Below are positions 53,691 to 64,000 of a stretch of DNA of 64,000 bases, one piece after another (the first letter of the stretch is position 1; each line of letters starts with the position of its first letter). Source of the DNA: Meconema thalassinum (Eukaryota; Arthropoda; Insecta; Orthoptera; Tettigoniidae); assembly GCA_946902985.2 (NCBI GenBank), contig OX336392.1:466018693-466082692 (forward strand), given 5' to 3'. The notes below the pieces were generated by a model. It was not told the origin of the DNA. It worked only from the letters and a program-made list of their open reading frames with translations, and searched no databases. The position numbers and the translations under genes are program-made.

Positions 53691-54613
53691 CTCCCGAAGC
53701 GGACACTTAACGACGAGCACTTTGACGGTTGGAAACATTTTTGCAATGATGGATGTATATTTTTTAGATATATTGGCATTGACCTGTTGCGAGGGATCAT
53801 ACTGTCTTTTATGGGCATGGGTGTCTAATAAAATGGATTTATATTTTACAAGGTCCTGTTGCGTATAATCATAGGAAGAGGGGGTACGAGAGAATAGCAG
53901 CTTTAACAGTCCTGGTGTTAATCGATAGTTGATTTTTTTAATGACAGCACTAGTATGAGCAAATTTAATGCTTGAATCCCCAATTTTAAAACCATTATCC
54001 TCATAGCGAACACCACACGTGGTATCTGTCTTTCCAGGAAATAGATTGGTGAGGTAGGGTTCCAATGTTGATCCATAATATTTTATTAAAACGTGTTTTA
54101 ATTGATTTTTATGTTGAGGCGTGGCCAACAGTTGTGAAAACGGAGACGATCTGAAATAGGAAGGTGTTTCAGCAATGGCCGATGATTTCTTTTTTAAAAA
54201 CTCTGCAAGGGGTGAGGATTTTTTAAAGGCGTAAACACTTGATCATACTCATCCTCAACATCGCTAACACTAGTCAAATCTTCCTGTTTCTTTTCCTGTT
54301 CCTCTTCCACAGGGTCCTCGTGTAGCGTCTGCGTGGCTTGTGAAACAGTGGGTACCGTTTCAGATGGCTTGAAAGAGGGTTTAAACATGGCTTTTAGAGA
54401 AGGTGCTAAATGTTGTTGAATAAACAAAGCATTATCCGAACGTGATCGTTTCAATTCATGAAACTTTTGGCGAATAGTATTTTTTGGTTTAATAATATGC
54501 TTTTTCATTGACTCTCTGCTGACGCCATGGTGTCTTGACAAATGGCTTGAGAGGGAATGATACAGTGCCTTAAATAACTTGACTGATGTTCTCTGTGCAC
54601 CTGAAGACGACAT
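53541..54613 (-). pseudogene. second Polinton-associated protein, broken
   Basis: It starts at 54613 (MSSSGAQRTSVKLFKALYHS..). The first frame has a helical basic N-terminus (RHHGVSRESMKKHIIKPKN) and an acidic linker and stops near 54194. The next frame has a GVRYEDNGFKIGDSSIKF segment, LTPGLLKLLFSRTP and YKSILLDTHAHKRQYDPSQQ. A third carries DVTYWHNPSKLVQWLQLLHA and NDWEIQEIEEEL. I know similar uncharacterised proteins next to Polinton integrases in animals; their function is unknown to me. It is immediately upstream of and codirectional with the integrase. No Polinton DNA polymerase, ATPase, protease or capsid gene is present in the window. Confidence 0.7.
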
Positions 54614-54628
54614 TCGAAGATGATTCTC

Positions 54629-56815
54629 AGATCAATTTGCTGATAAACTTCAACAGTTGGCTCAGCAGGGGTCCACAGCAAAACTGAGGGTTCAATATCT
54701 TGAGATGGTTATCCTCATGAAAAGGTTTATAGAGGCAGAGAGATTAGGAGATTGGAATCTTCATCTTCAAACTATTTACAACATGCTTCCTTTCTTTCAT
54801 GCCAGTGGACATTTTTATATGATAAAATCAGTGATCTGTACCTCCAAGACATGAAAGATCTCGGCAAAATTATGACGCCAGAAGAGCATACAGCTTTTAC
54901 CACTGATGGAGTCTTCATTGTTCGTCAAACAGATAAGGTGTAGTGTGGCACCTGGAGTGATTTGACGATCGAAAGCGCCCTTATGAAATACATCAAAGTG
55001 ATGGTGGCTTGAGTCGGCTTAGAGGCATTAGTCCTGCAGTTTTGTCGAGATGGACTCAGGTAATGCCTGCATTGTGCCACGTGTGTGAAGTGATGGAGAG
55101 CTTCCGTGGTGTCAATGTCAGAACAGCACATGGACAGACGAAACTCAAGAGTTGTACGGAACTAAGCCGATAGGAACACCATGTTGGAGTTCGAAGAATA
55201 TCATACTTTCCCAGCAACTTCTGATTTAGTGTCTCTCGGTTCAGGGATAGTGGGAGATGACTAAATCGACTGCCACTTAGCAAGAGAAGTACGGAATGAA
55301 GGAATGAAGCAGATGGCGAACAAAACTCTAAATGTAATGACAGAGTGCGATCTTGTAGCCATGAAGAACAGTCCACGATCAACTAGTTGTCATTAACCCA
55401 ACTGTCATATTCCACAGAATGGCAGTTGTTAAAGTATCGGACGAAGAACTCAAAGATTTCCTATGCTTCAAGCTCACACTGTATCCCATTTCCCTCTTTG
55501 ATGAGGGAGGCATTAGGAAAGGAACCAAATCCCCGTTGTATAAATCCTTCAAACCTGTCGAGGGAATACAGTTCCAGTACAGTTCCTTTGTTATCGATGG
55601 GGGCTTCTTGCTTCATCGCGTGGTTTGGCAGAAAGATGTAACCTTCGGAGAAATTTGCTCCCGGTATGTGGATTATGTAAAAGCCCATTACTCGTTATCA
55701 ACCACTGAAGTGGTATTCGATGGGTATCCTGATCCAAAACAGAGCACCAAAAATGTGTAGTGCTTGAGAAGAGAAACCAAGAAAATTTCGACAGACATCA
55801 TCAATGAGACCAAGATTATAACAGTATAAAAGTTTTTTTTGGTCAAATTCTGAAGAACAAGGCGTTGCTGATTGAGATGTTGATGAAGAAGTTTGAACAA
55901 GTTGACAAGGAAATCAAGTATGAGCAGACGGCAAAAGATTCAGGCTATGTCATAGTTACTACTGCCAACAAACAGTCTCTCGTCTAAATTTGACAGGGTG
56001 GGGGGTACTTGCAGGCGATGACGTTGACTTGTTGGTGATCATGATTGGGCAACCCACAGACTCAAATGTCTATTTCCTGAAACCTGGGAGAAATAATCTG
56101 CAACCGACGTGATACCACCACCCAGCGCTGTCACACCGCTTGCAGCAGAACATATTCTATTTCTCCATGCTATGAGTGGTTGTGACACGACATCTGTGCT
56201 ATATAACAAGGGGAAAAGTAAATTCGTCATGGCTCTCATTAACAACCCTGCTCTTATAACCACTCCCAAGGCCTTCAAGGACTCTGTCTGCGATCCTGAG
56301 ACCATTGAACTAACGGGAGAACAGTACCTAGTCACTCTCTACGGTGATACAAGGTCCGAAGGGTCACTTAATGCTGAGCAGTACAAGAATTATACGGGAA
56401 TAAAGTCCGCATTCAAGACGAGGTTCAATATTTTACGCTACCTTCAACAGAGTCCGCTGCACAGCAGCACTGTCCCAGGGTATATCAAAAAATGTTCAGG
56501 CATTGCTTGGCAACATCAAAAAACGCTTTACTATGGGGTTGGTACTTGACCAACAACAGACTGATGCTGAAAAAAAAAACCGTGCAACCATGTGCACCGG
56601 ACAAGCTGTTGCGTCTTGTTGCCCTCAAGTGCACACAGGATTGCAAACGGAACTGCGGCTGCAAAAAAAAAAAAAAAAAAAAAGTTGTTCTGCTCTAAAA
56701 TGTGCGAAAGCCTGTAAGGGCCACTGCAGCAACGCTCAGATGTACACTTCCGACAATGATGGCGACCTGATTTCCATTGATTGCAGAACTATCTTGGCTA
56801 AGGTTGTATGAAAAA
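54629..56815 (+). pseudogene. pseudogene of multicopy SGCDTTS-type animal protein
   Basis: Pieces in successive frames follow one conserved order: QQGSTAKLRVQYLEMVILMK, GDWNLHLQTIYNMLPFFHAS and a HASGHF segment; MPALCHVCEVMESFRGV; then, in a good 114-codon frame (55419-55760), PISLFDEGGIRKGTKSPLYK, FVIDGGFLLHRVVWQKDVTF and VVFDGYPDPKQSTKN; then ILFLHAMSGCDTTSVLYNKG (56109-56549); and finally a Cys-rich tail (CTQDCKRNCGCKK, CSALKCAKACKGHCSN). I recognise this as a widespread uncharacterised family in arthropods and other animals, often in repetitive context. The GGFLLH..VFDGY..STK part may be nuclease-like (inference). Many stops, frameshifts and a 20-base A run at 56662-56681 inactivate it. 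It starts head-to-head about 16 bases from the Polinton-associated ORF. Confidence 0.75.
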
Positions 56816-57051
56816 TAACACACATTTGAAGCAACTCACTTGGTAATTGGAAGGCGACTGTTTGGGTTTGGGAATGGGACCTAAAACAAAGAAAGGCGTA
56901 GAGGGGGAGAGAGGCAATATGGCGTCCTTGACAAAAGAACGACCTACGCTCTATCCACACAAAATAAAAAAACAGAGTGACTGTTTAGGGAGGGCGGGGG
57001 CTAAATGGAGGGACTCACTAGCCTGGTGGGGTATACTAGGCTATGAAAGGT

Positions 57052-57400
57052 GGCTTCGGTGGCGTAATTGGTAGCATGCTGAGCGTCTATGCCCAAGATC
57101 GCAGGTTCAAACCCGGCCAAAGTCGTCGGAATTTAAGAGCGTTAAAAATAAGTCAGCATGCCTTTCTTCGGAAGGGAAGTAAAGCCGGCGGTCCCATGTC
57201 ATAGATTCATGGCACGTAAAGAACCTTTCTACTAACAACACTTGTGTGAAGCTAAATTTGCAGGTTATAATTGATATCGCTCTATTAGTTCCAGCGTTCG
57301 CCGCCAGGTGAGGACTGCGATGCCATCTAGTAAGCAAGTCCGCAAGCTAGGTGTAGTGGATGCTAGCATTTGGTAGCAAAAGTAGGAACTACTTGAAATT
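57052..57400 (+). mobile_element. tRNA-derived SINE (same family as 33.3 kb)
   Basis: GGCTTCGGTGGCGTAATTGG carries the A box (TGGCGTAATTGG) and GCAGGTTCAAACCCGGCC the B box. The body matches 33220-33526 reversed through TAAAGCCGGCGGTCCCATGT and the final GGAACTACTTGAA. It has no clear tail; a different SINE piece follows. Confidence 0.85.
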
Positions 57401-57420
57401 ACTGTCTGCAGTCCTTACTT

Positions 57421-57560
57421 GAATTTTATTAAAAACAGATAACACACACAAATACAGTCATCAAAATTAACACCGGTTATCAGACATATTCTACACACAT
57501 CCAAAGTACACTGGGCTACATGACCGCGTTGTCGCAGCCTCTAAACTAAGGAACCAACCA
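57421..57560 (+). mobile_element. SINE 3' fragment (family of 2.2 kb)
   Basis: GGTTATCAGACATATTCTAC..GGGCTACATGACCGCG parallels 2430-2483. Only the 3' part is present. Confidence 0.6.
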
Positions 57561-57904
57561 ACCGTAGGCTTTGAAATTCTGAAATACGAAGATGTTGGAT
57601 AACCTGAAAACTATGGTCAATATTTAGCGAGCTCTAGCGGCCAAGAGAAAAAAGCTTGCGAGCTGCTTCTAGTCTTATTTCATAGGAAATTGTATCAGCT
57701 TTACTTGTGATAAAAATTGATTTTTCTCTAGGATTCGTCGTTTTGGAGTTATAAGCGAGAAACTAAAACAACTTCCTAAATTTTATGGGTTTTCGCCATT
57801 TTTATGGTGAAGCCATGTCCGAATCTAGTCGATAACGGAATTTTCAGATTCAGCACACCAAAAAACATATAGAACCGTCGAGAAAAATTCTTCAGCAATT
57901 TTTT

Positions 57905-58790
57905 CCTGGATCAAACACTTTCCGTCACCAAATGACTGGACTACAAGGTAAGAACCAATTGGTTACTACTATGTTTGATCACAAAATTGCGACTTTGGGA
58001 ATCACAAATAAAAACAACTTTGTGCATTTCCCAGCCCTATAAAACTGTGATAATCAAAATTCTCAAAAGTACGCAGAAATTATATCAGAATTAAGAACCG
58101 AATTCCGCGTTAGATTTCAAGACTTCAAGGAGAATGTTATAAGTTTCAATATGTTTTCTTCCCCTTTCTCCATTAACAGAGACGAGGTTCCCGAGTATCT
58201 GCAAATGGAGTGCGTTGATTTTCGATGTGTGTCAGGCCTAAAGAATAAATTTAACAATGTCCTCTTACTACAATTCTATCTCGACTAGTTTCCCAGAGAA
58301 ATATATATATATGGGCATTAATAGACATGCACTTCGTATTGCATCACTTTTCGGTAGCACATGCATATGCGAACAAGTGTTTTCCAGGAAGAAATATGTG
58401 AAGAGCGCAACGCGAACGCGAATCACCGACAGTCATCAGGAGAGTTCGCTTCGAGTTGCTACAACATCAATCAAGCCAGATATTGGATGCCTTAAGAAGT
58501 GTCAGGTGTCACATTGACAGATAAAATATTAATTCAATTATTTTAAAATAACATTTATATATATTCAATTGAATTTAAAAAACAACTTAACTACGGTACC
58601 GTAATACTGTATATGATTAATATTTTAATAAACATATCATATAAATATATTAGCTATTTTTCCAATTAATTGGTTTATGTAATAATTTAGATCCTGTTTA
58701 ATACGGTAGAAGAGATCGAATCATGTGGCCCGCAAACCAATTCACCATAACGACAGTGCCCCTTTGAAAAAAAGTTGGACACGCTTGCTT
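57905..58790 (+). pseudogene. hAT-superfamily transposase C-terminal remnant with 3' end
   Basis: Frames read ELRTEFRVRFQDFKENVISF, FSSPFSINRDEVPEYLQMEC and, after a shift near 58280, RHALRIASLFGSTCICEQVF followed by RKKYVKSATRTRITDSH and LRVATTSIKPDI. This is the C-terminal hAT dimerisation region in the ZBED5/SCAND3-like style. Around 58765-58790 the sequence AAAAAAGTTGGACACGCTTGC resembles the terminal inverted repeat of such elements (GTGTCCAA.CTTTTT in the other sense), marking the right end. The N-terminal part is missing or unrecognisable. Confidence 0.78.
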
Positions 58791-60480
58791 TAAACGACCA
58801 GATGGGACTCTGGAAACAAACAACAAAGAAAACTGTGAACTTTTGGCAGATCACTCAGTGCAAGGCCCTTCTAAATTGTGATCCCCCTCCTGACCAACTC
58901 ACTTTTGAAACATCAGAATCAAAGTCAGATTGGGAACCTCCAACAATAGAAGAAGTTGTGCAAACTATACTTGAGTTAAAAACTAACAAAGCCCCAGGGG
59001 AAAATGGTATAATAGCCGAAATATGGAAATTAGGTGGCAGAATTCTCGCTCAGAAAATCCATAAAATTCTTCCAGAAGATTGGAAGTGTGCAATAATCCA
59101 CCCGTTGCATAAGAAAAGGGGATAAGACTGGCATTAATAACTACAGAGGTATTTCGCTACTTGCAGTCACTCACAAAATTCTTTCCAAAATTCTACTCAA
59201 GAGACTTGAAGTGCAACCAGATCATGCAATTTGAGAATATCAGGCAGGGTTCAGGAAAGGTAGGTTTTGCACACAACAGATTCATAACCCTAAGACCATC
59301 CAACAAATTCGTAAAGGCAGGCAAACGGTAATTACTTTTGTAGACTTCAAAAAGGCTTATGATTCGATTGATAGATCGCCTCTCGTTCGTGTTCTGGAAG
59401 AATTCAAAGTAGACAGGAAAACTAAAGTATTAATCAAGCAACCACTAACAGGCACCACTTAAAACGTTAAATTCTTGGGGGAATTATCTGAACAATTTGA
59501 TGTTAAAACAGGAGTCCGACATGGAGATGAGTTGTCCCCTCTATTGTTTAATCTTGTTCTAGAAAATGTAATTAGGACCTGGGAGAAAGAAGTTAAAGGA
59601 ATAACCCTTGGCAGACTACGTAATAACAACATTCATTTACGGTGTTTGGCCTTCGCTGATGATCTTGTCCAATAACAGACATGAAGCGATTGCCTCCACG
59701 GAAAAACTTCACGAAATTGCATCCAGAACAGGACTCCAGATCTCATACCAGAAAACACACTACATGGAGGGATCTCTTCAGCACCTAGATGGACTACCAA
59801 TGGCAATCAAATTCGGCAAAATATCTCAAGTGTCTAAATTCAAATACCTCAGAGAAGTCATCAAACATTTTGCCTGAATCGTGAAGCAAACAAAGAAATG
59901 TACTCTAAACTGCAAAAAACTTACAGACTCACTTGGAGCAGATATAATAAAAAATCAATATCCAGAAATGCAAAATTACGGCATTACAACACTGTAATCA
60001 AGCCTGAAGCACTATATGCTTCTGAAACGCTGATTATTGGGGGCAGATCATTAATTAAAAATGTGGAAAACAAGAAAGGAAAATCCTAAAAATTGTTTTT
60101 GACCAGTCTGCACAGAGGGAATCAAAAGAAAATCCCAAGACTTATACCAGCACTCGGAGAAAATCTCAGACACATTTAGGAAAAGGCGATTGATATTTTA
60201 TGGGCATATCCTCAGGATGGGCAATCAGAGACTGACCAAAAGGATTCTTAACCTTGCCCTGCCAATGGAAGTTAAAAATACCTGGCTGCTTGAAGTTGGA
60301 AAAGATCTTCAGGAAGTAGGCATCACAGATGGCATTTTACTAGACAGAGCTTAGTTCAGAGAATTAGTCGATGATCACCGCTTTGCAGACCATCCAAGCA
60401 CTATCACCAACAAACCCTAGGCAATGCCATCAGCTAAATAAGTTCAATCGCGCTGCTTAGTCGGCCATGACCAAGAAAGA
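58791..60480 (+). pseudogene. RTE-like LINE ORF2 remnant (reverse transcriptase)
   Basis: It begins abruptly next to the hAT end. In broken frames: WEPPTIEEVVQTILELKTNK, APGENGIIAEIWKLGG, WKCAIIHPLHKK; then NYRGISLLAVTHKILSKIL, YQAGFRKGR, VDFKKAYDSIDRSPLVRVLE, VRHGDELSPLLFNLVLENVI and CLAFADDLVQ (catalytic DD); and later SKLQKTYRLTWSRYNKKSIS and ALYASETL. Frameshifts or stops occur near 59125, 59233, 59460, 59675 and 59877. The end of the element near 60480 is not sharply defined. The domain style is RTE-type. Confidence 0.8.
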
Positions 60481-62330
60481 AGAAGAATGGGATAGCACTT
60501 TCGTTCCATCACAGACTAACTACGGGAATGTAGTTAGAAGAAATATTCTAAGAAACTTATGATGTCATATATCCCATGAACTGTCTAACCAACCACCCCT
60601 TAATAGAACGTATGTCACTTAATTAACAACAACCCATAATAAAAATAAAACGGCACGAGAAGCAAACCAACTTTACAAGGAACACTACAATAACAACAAC
60701 CCAAACTTCACTAAAACATGACATGACGTGACATACCCAACCCTCAAAAGAAATATAAATCAGTTGAGCGTTAACCATGAAAATGACAAGACCCAAACGA
60801 CCCGAACTATAAACAACGATCTAAAATGATTTCATCAACTTCTAGAATAAATCTTCTTCACGAACGAATGCACGAGATTCAATATTCTAACAAGGGATGA
60901 AATGCGGATAGAGATAAGTCTCCGGAATACATGAAATCCATACAACACATCATCCAATGAAAGGCCTTTGAAAGGTCCCATACCCTCGCAGAGAATTAAG
61001 AGTTAGTAGGAAACACACTTCAAAAACATAATTACGTTTCATGACATAACAAAAAGCAAAGAATACACGCACTAATAAAAATAAAACAAATTAACAGAAA
61101 CAAAACAACAACAACAACAACAAGAAACCCATAAGACATTAAACCCCATTACAACAACAACGCGATCCGTAACTACGTAAGTATATTATAAAAAGACAAG
61201 AACATAAATGACGGACAAGATTAACCTAAAAACAATTTGAACGAACTCCAACCTTGTTCTACATTAGAATGAAGGCAGGGACACGTTAACACCGAAAGTT
61301 GGAGGACATTGTGTTATGATCAATAATTCTCCGTGTAGCTCATGCATTATGATACACATTAAATAAATATTAATAAGATCAGACTTATTGATTCCGAAGA
61401 TGTTCCTAAGTTCACAGACGACAGCTCCAAATACGTATACATGCTCAAAACTGGTCTCCTTCCAAATGATAACGACTAACACAGAGACACAAACGAGAAC
61501 GGTTCAATCACAACAAGACAAATTTTAAACTTCATTTCGAAACACATCAAACAGATATAATTTTATTTCGGTCATCATGGCTGTCGGCCTCTTCTTCCCG
61601 TCTTAACAATTCCCGACATATCTATTGTTAGGTCAAGTTCCTTTGGTCGAGATGACATTCTCTTTAGTGGGGGTTTTTATTTTACGAGAAATTGCCGGTT
61701 AATACGATCGCTTAGAATTTCAAGTATTAACCGCTAGATGGAAATAGAGTCGATCTTAAGATTTTAGAATTAGTAACGGGTCAAAAATCACACGTTATAC
61801 GAGCTGTACTTTTGCCGTGCTCCTCCGTACGTTTATAATGTTATAAACAGTTAATCACACAGAAAATTATGTACACAATTTCGTAATTCCAGTTCATTAC
61901 AATCACACATTTTAGTGACCACGCTGCTATCAGTCTAGTTTCTCCAAAATATGCAGCAAAAGTAGTCAAGTTGTATATTTTCACTCGTAATTTTATACAA
62001 AGAATTACGGCGATATTTCACTCACAATCAGCGTTACTTACGTGCTTGATGCTTTATATTCACAATGATTCTTTTCACCAATTAGCCTCGTGCTTTTACA
62101 AAAGAATACTCGCGCTACCCTCTAACTAGCGTGACAACACAATAGGAAGTGTCGTGTCGCTTGGCCTGTCCACCTTTCAAGCTGCGATTGAAACAAATAT
62201 CTTCCCAAAATTATTAATCCCCTTTCTTTAGTACGGTAGTTGATTAATTAAAAAAACATATATTATTTTAAAAAATATTCCCCATATTAATTTCTCGTAA
62301 CAAACACTATCAAGTCTTCTTCTTCCTCCT
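60481..62330. other. 1.85-kb stretch without recognisable gene
   Basis: AT-rich with AACAACAAC-type simple sequence near 61100-61125. Only one frame above 60 codons occurs (61264-61482, minus) and it has no known motif. No repeat shared with the rest of the window was noticed. Confidence 0.5.
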
Positions 62331-62367
62331 TGCATTTATGCCGCTGAATAGCAGGGTTTGCTGTTCT

Positions 62368-62815
62368 TCACTTTCCATTCCACTTGATGCGGTCTTGTGC
62401 ATCTTCAGGATAGACTTTAGCCACATGCATATCTTTCCGCAGTGTGTCAATCAGCGCCGGTTCGTCCAAATGGGACTGGTGATTCAGCTAGACAGTTGTT
62501 ATGGTACTATTCCGCGAGTTAAGTATATATTCAACACCAACGCTACTCACCGTGTCATTCAAGCGGTGAACCCCCAGCCGCATTTGGACGAGCTGCCACT
62601 GGTGTCAAGCCAGCACTTCTTTGGCCGCCCCTGTGGTCTGCGGCCCTCAGGACTGCTGTTTGAGGCTCGTCTCGCAACGGAAGAACCGCTTCTGCGTAGT
62701 ACGTGGCCATACCGTCCCAAACGGTTCTCTCTCATCTTTTCAGGGATTGGGGCCACACTAAATGGCATTCGAACATCTTCATTTTTGATGTGGTCTAGTC
62801 TTGTGAGTCCTATTG
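62368..62815 (-). pseudogene. C-terminal end of RTE-like ORF2, split by a MITE
   Basis: The minus strand reads FSVAPIPEKMRENRLGRYGH, VLRRSGSSVARRASNSSPEG and RRPQGRPKKCWLDT. The frame is then interrupted by a 150-base insert and resumes LRKDMHVAKVYPEDAQDRIK with a stop at 62368-62370. These are the conserved last residues of RTE-type ORF2 proteins. The piece is a short 5'-truncated LINE copy. Confidence 0.85.
62452..62601. mobile_element. 150-base hAT-like MITE
   Basis: It starts CAGCGCCGGTTCGTCCAAAT and ends, in reverse complement, CAGTGGCAGCTCGTCCAAAT, giving imperfect inverted ends of about 30 bases. It is flanked by 8-base duplications differing at one base: GTGTCAAT (62444-62451) and GTGTCAAG (62602-62609). 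CAG ends and an 8-base duplication are the hAT signature. Removing it with one duplication copy restores the LINE reading frame. Confidence 0.88.
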
Positions 62816-63720
62816 GATTAGATTAGATTAGATTTTTATTTATCCATTTTATCAATTGCATGTACACAATACATTTTTGATATAGGACAAGTCAGAAATT
62901 ACATCTATAAAATAAAAGAACTTACAGGTATATATTACAAACACAATAACTATTTATAACATATTATAATAATAGATCTTAAGAGATCTGACCAGCGAAG
63001 CATCTTCATTTCCATGACATGCAACTGTTGTAGTATAATTCTATAGGATGATATTGGTCAAAATATTGTCTTGTAACAAGCCTCCGTGGCTTAGGCGGCA
63101 GCACTCCGGCCTCTCACCGCTGGGTCCGTGGTTCAAATCCCGGTCACTCCATGTGAGATCTGTGCTGGACAAAACGGAGGCAGACAGGTTTTTCTCCGGG
63201 TACTCCGGTTTTCCCTGTCAAAATTTAATTCCAGCAACACTCTCCACTATCATTTCATTTCATCTGTCATTCATTTAATCATTACCCCAGAGGAGTGCGT
63301 CAGGCCTCGGCAGCCGGCACAGTTCTTATCCTCGCCGCTAGAACGGGGCTTCATTCATTCCATTCCTGACCCGGTCGGAGACTGGAAGCAGGCTGTGGAT
63401 TTTCATTGTCTTGTAACAGCCATTAAATACGAAAGTTATGTACTTGAGACCAGCTATGAGCTTCTTAAATTGTCTTGTATTATAATAAAGGCATTTTCCG
63501 AATCAAATTTACGAAAATTACGTAAAAATTGCTTGTTGGGTGAGGATAATTGTATTATAATAGGATAATGATCACTCACATGGAGGTCAGAACTAGTATG
63601 CCATAGTAAGCGATGGGTGATCTCTAGTTTATTTAAAGTAAGATCCACTGCATTGTTTGCTTCGGTCGGTGGAGTTGTCATATATTTTGGGGCAAGATGC
63701 TGCATTATGTTTGTCATTTG
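62816..63720 (-). mobile_element. internally deleted Jockey/R1-like LINE remnant
   Basis: On the minus strand the segment 63717-63454 encodes an endonuclease C-terminal part (AVDLTLNKLEITHRLLWHTS, LHVSDHYPII with the SDH motif). The sequence then passes into a 3' UTR-like region that ends AAATAAAAATCTAATCTAAT with a pentanucleotide tail near 62820. The whole RT domain is missing between the two parts. A SINE has inserted at the join region. Confidence 0.7.
63079..63404 (+). mobile_element. tRNA-Glu-derived SINE with target duplication
   Basis: GCCTCCGTGGCTTAGGCGGC (A box TGGCTTAGGCGG), GGCCTCTCACCGC resembling the tRNA-Glu anticodon arm, and CGTGGTTCAAATCCCGGTCA (B box) form the head. The body includes TTTTTCTCCGGGTACTCCGG and GGGGCTTCATTCATTCCATT. 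The 14-base duplication ATTGTCTTGTAACA flanks it (63065-63078 and 63405-63418). The tRNA-like head lacks a matched acceptor stem, so it is not a tRNA gene. Confidence 0.93.
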
Positions 63721-63869
63721 TTTCTTTATTATCTTTTTTTTTCCACTGTTGTAAAATTAACTGTCATGGCATCCAGAAGTATCAATAAATTGTTGTTTTG
63801 AATTGATATGTTTTCCTTATATAAAAGAAGAAATAATCTGCGATACGCCGGTGAGCGTAAAAATAACAT

Positions 63870-63931
63870 AAGTGGCGACCGTGACAGGACAAATATATTG
63901 ATATATTTATCCTATCACCGGTCGCCACTTA
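63870..63931. repeat. palindrome containing two opposed primer-site-like motifs
   Basis: Arms AAGTGGCGACCG..ACAGGACAAATATAT and its near-complement face each other around TGATAT. Each arm, read inward, contains TGGCGACCGTGACAGGA or a close variant (TGGCGACCGGTGATAGGA). That resembles the complement of an animal tRNA-Arg 3' end (TGGCGACCACGACAGGA, recalled). It could be two LTR-primer-site junctions of one family in inverted orientation, or a hairpin element. Confidence 0.7.
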
Positions 63932-64000
63932 GCCATATCTTTGCTAAATTTGTTTCCACAGCAACCAAACCAGAAGATAGAACTTGAATATTTCCTGTCA

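Noticed and set aside
62338..62826. 162-codon plus-strand ORF
   Set aside because: It runs antisense to the conserved RTE C-terminus and through the MITE, so it is a chance frame.

Overview
The window is about 64 kb of AT-rich animal DNA made almost entirely of mobile elements and their debris. The mix points to an arthropod, most likely an insect with a large repeat-rich genome: Gypsy-type LTR elements, I-type, Jockey-like and RTE-like LINEs, tRNA-derived SINEs, pogo/Tigger and hAT DNA transposons, and a Polinton/Maverick fragment. I found no intact host gene, no true tRNA or rRNA gene and no bacterial or organellar feature. Species-level assignment is not possible from the sequence alone.

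Layout. 1-5.3 kb: a long imperfect inverted repeat (arms about 1.9 kb) with a SINE and a solo Gypsy LTR in the loop. 6.0-23.3 kb: two direct copies of a 2.07-kb block (6044-8459 and 21268-23335) bracket a damaged gag gene (18027-21019) and a complete, young LTR retrotransposon (8738-16138). The young element has two 1245-bp LTRs that look identical, a 4-bp target duplication, a tRNA-Lys-type primer site and a single intact ORF for a 618-residue coiled-coil protein. It has no recognisable pol. 23.7-27.1 kb: a decayed Gypsy element on the minus strand with the core of its reverse transcriptase deleted. 27.3-37.2 kb: a roughly 9.8-kb region bounded by inverted repeats full of TTGAGGAAGCC-like motifs, holding SINEs, LINE scraps and a Tigger element that itself contains a LINE 3' end.

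38.8-48.7 kb: a Jockey/CR1-like LINE split by a 6.2-kb full-length I-type LINE (copy A, 39256-45495). A 5'-truncated sister (copy B) lies inverted at 49436-52378. 52.6-54.6 kb: Polinton integrase and a second Polinton-associated protein, both broken, minus strand. 54.6-56.8 kb: a pseudogene of a multicopy animal family marked by SGCDTTS and a Cys-rich tail. 57-64 kb: SINEs, a hAT transposase remnant, RTE and Jockey-type LINE fragments, a hAT-like MITE with its target duplication, and a terminal palindrome containing two opposed primer-binding-like motifs.

The elements do not act together as a pathway; their relation is nesting. Target duplications let several insertion events be read directly. 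The points most worth following up are the pol-less LTR element with an intact hendecad-repeat coiled-coil ORF, the two I-type LINE copies that share the same ORF2 lesions (which suggests copying of a defective master), and the common 3' hairpin plus TTAAAACAACAAT shared by those LINEs and a short element at 6.9 kb.
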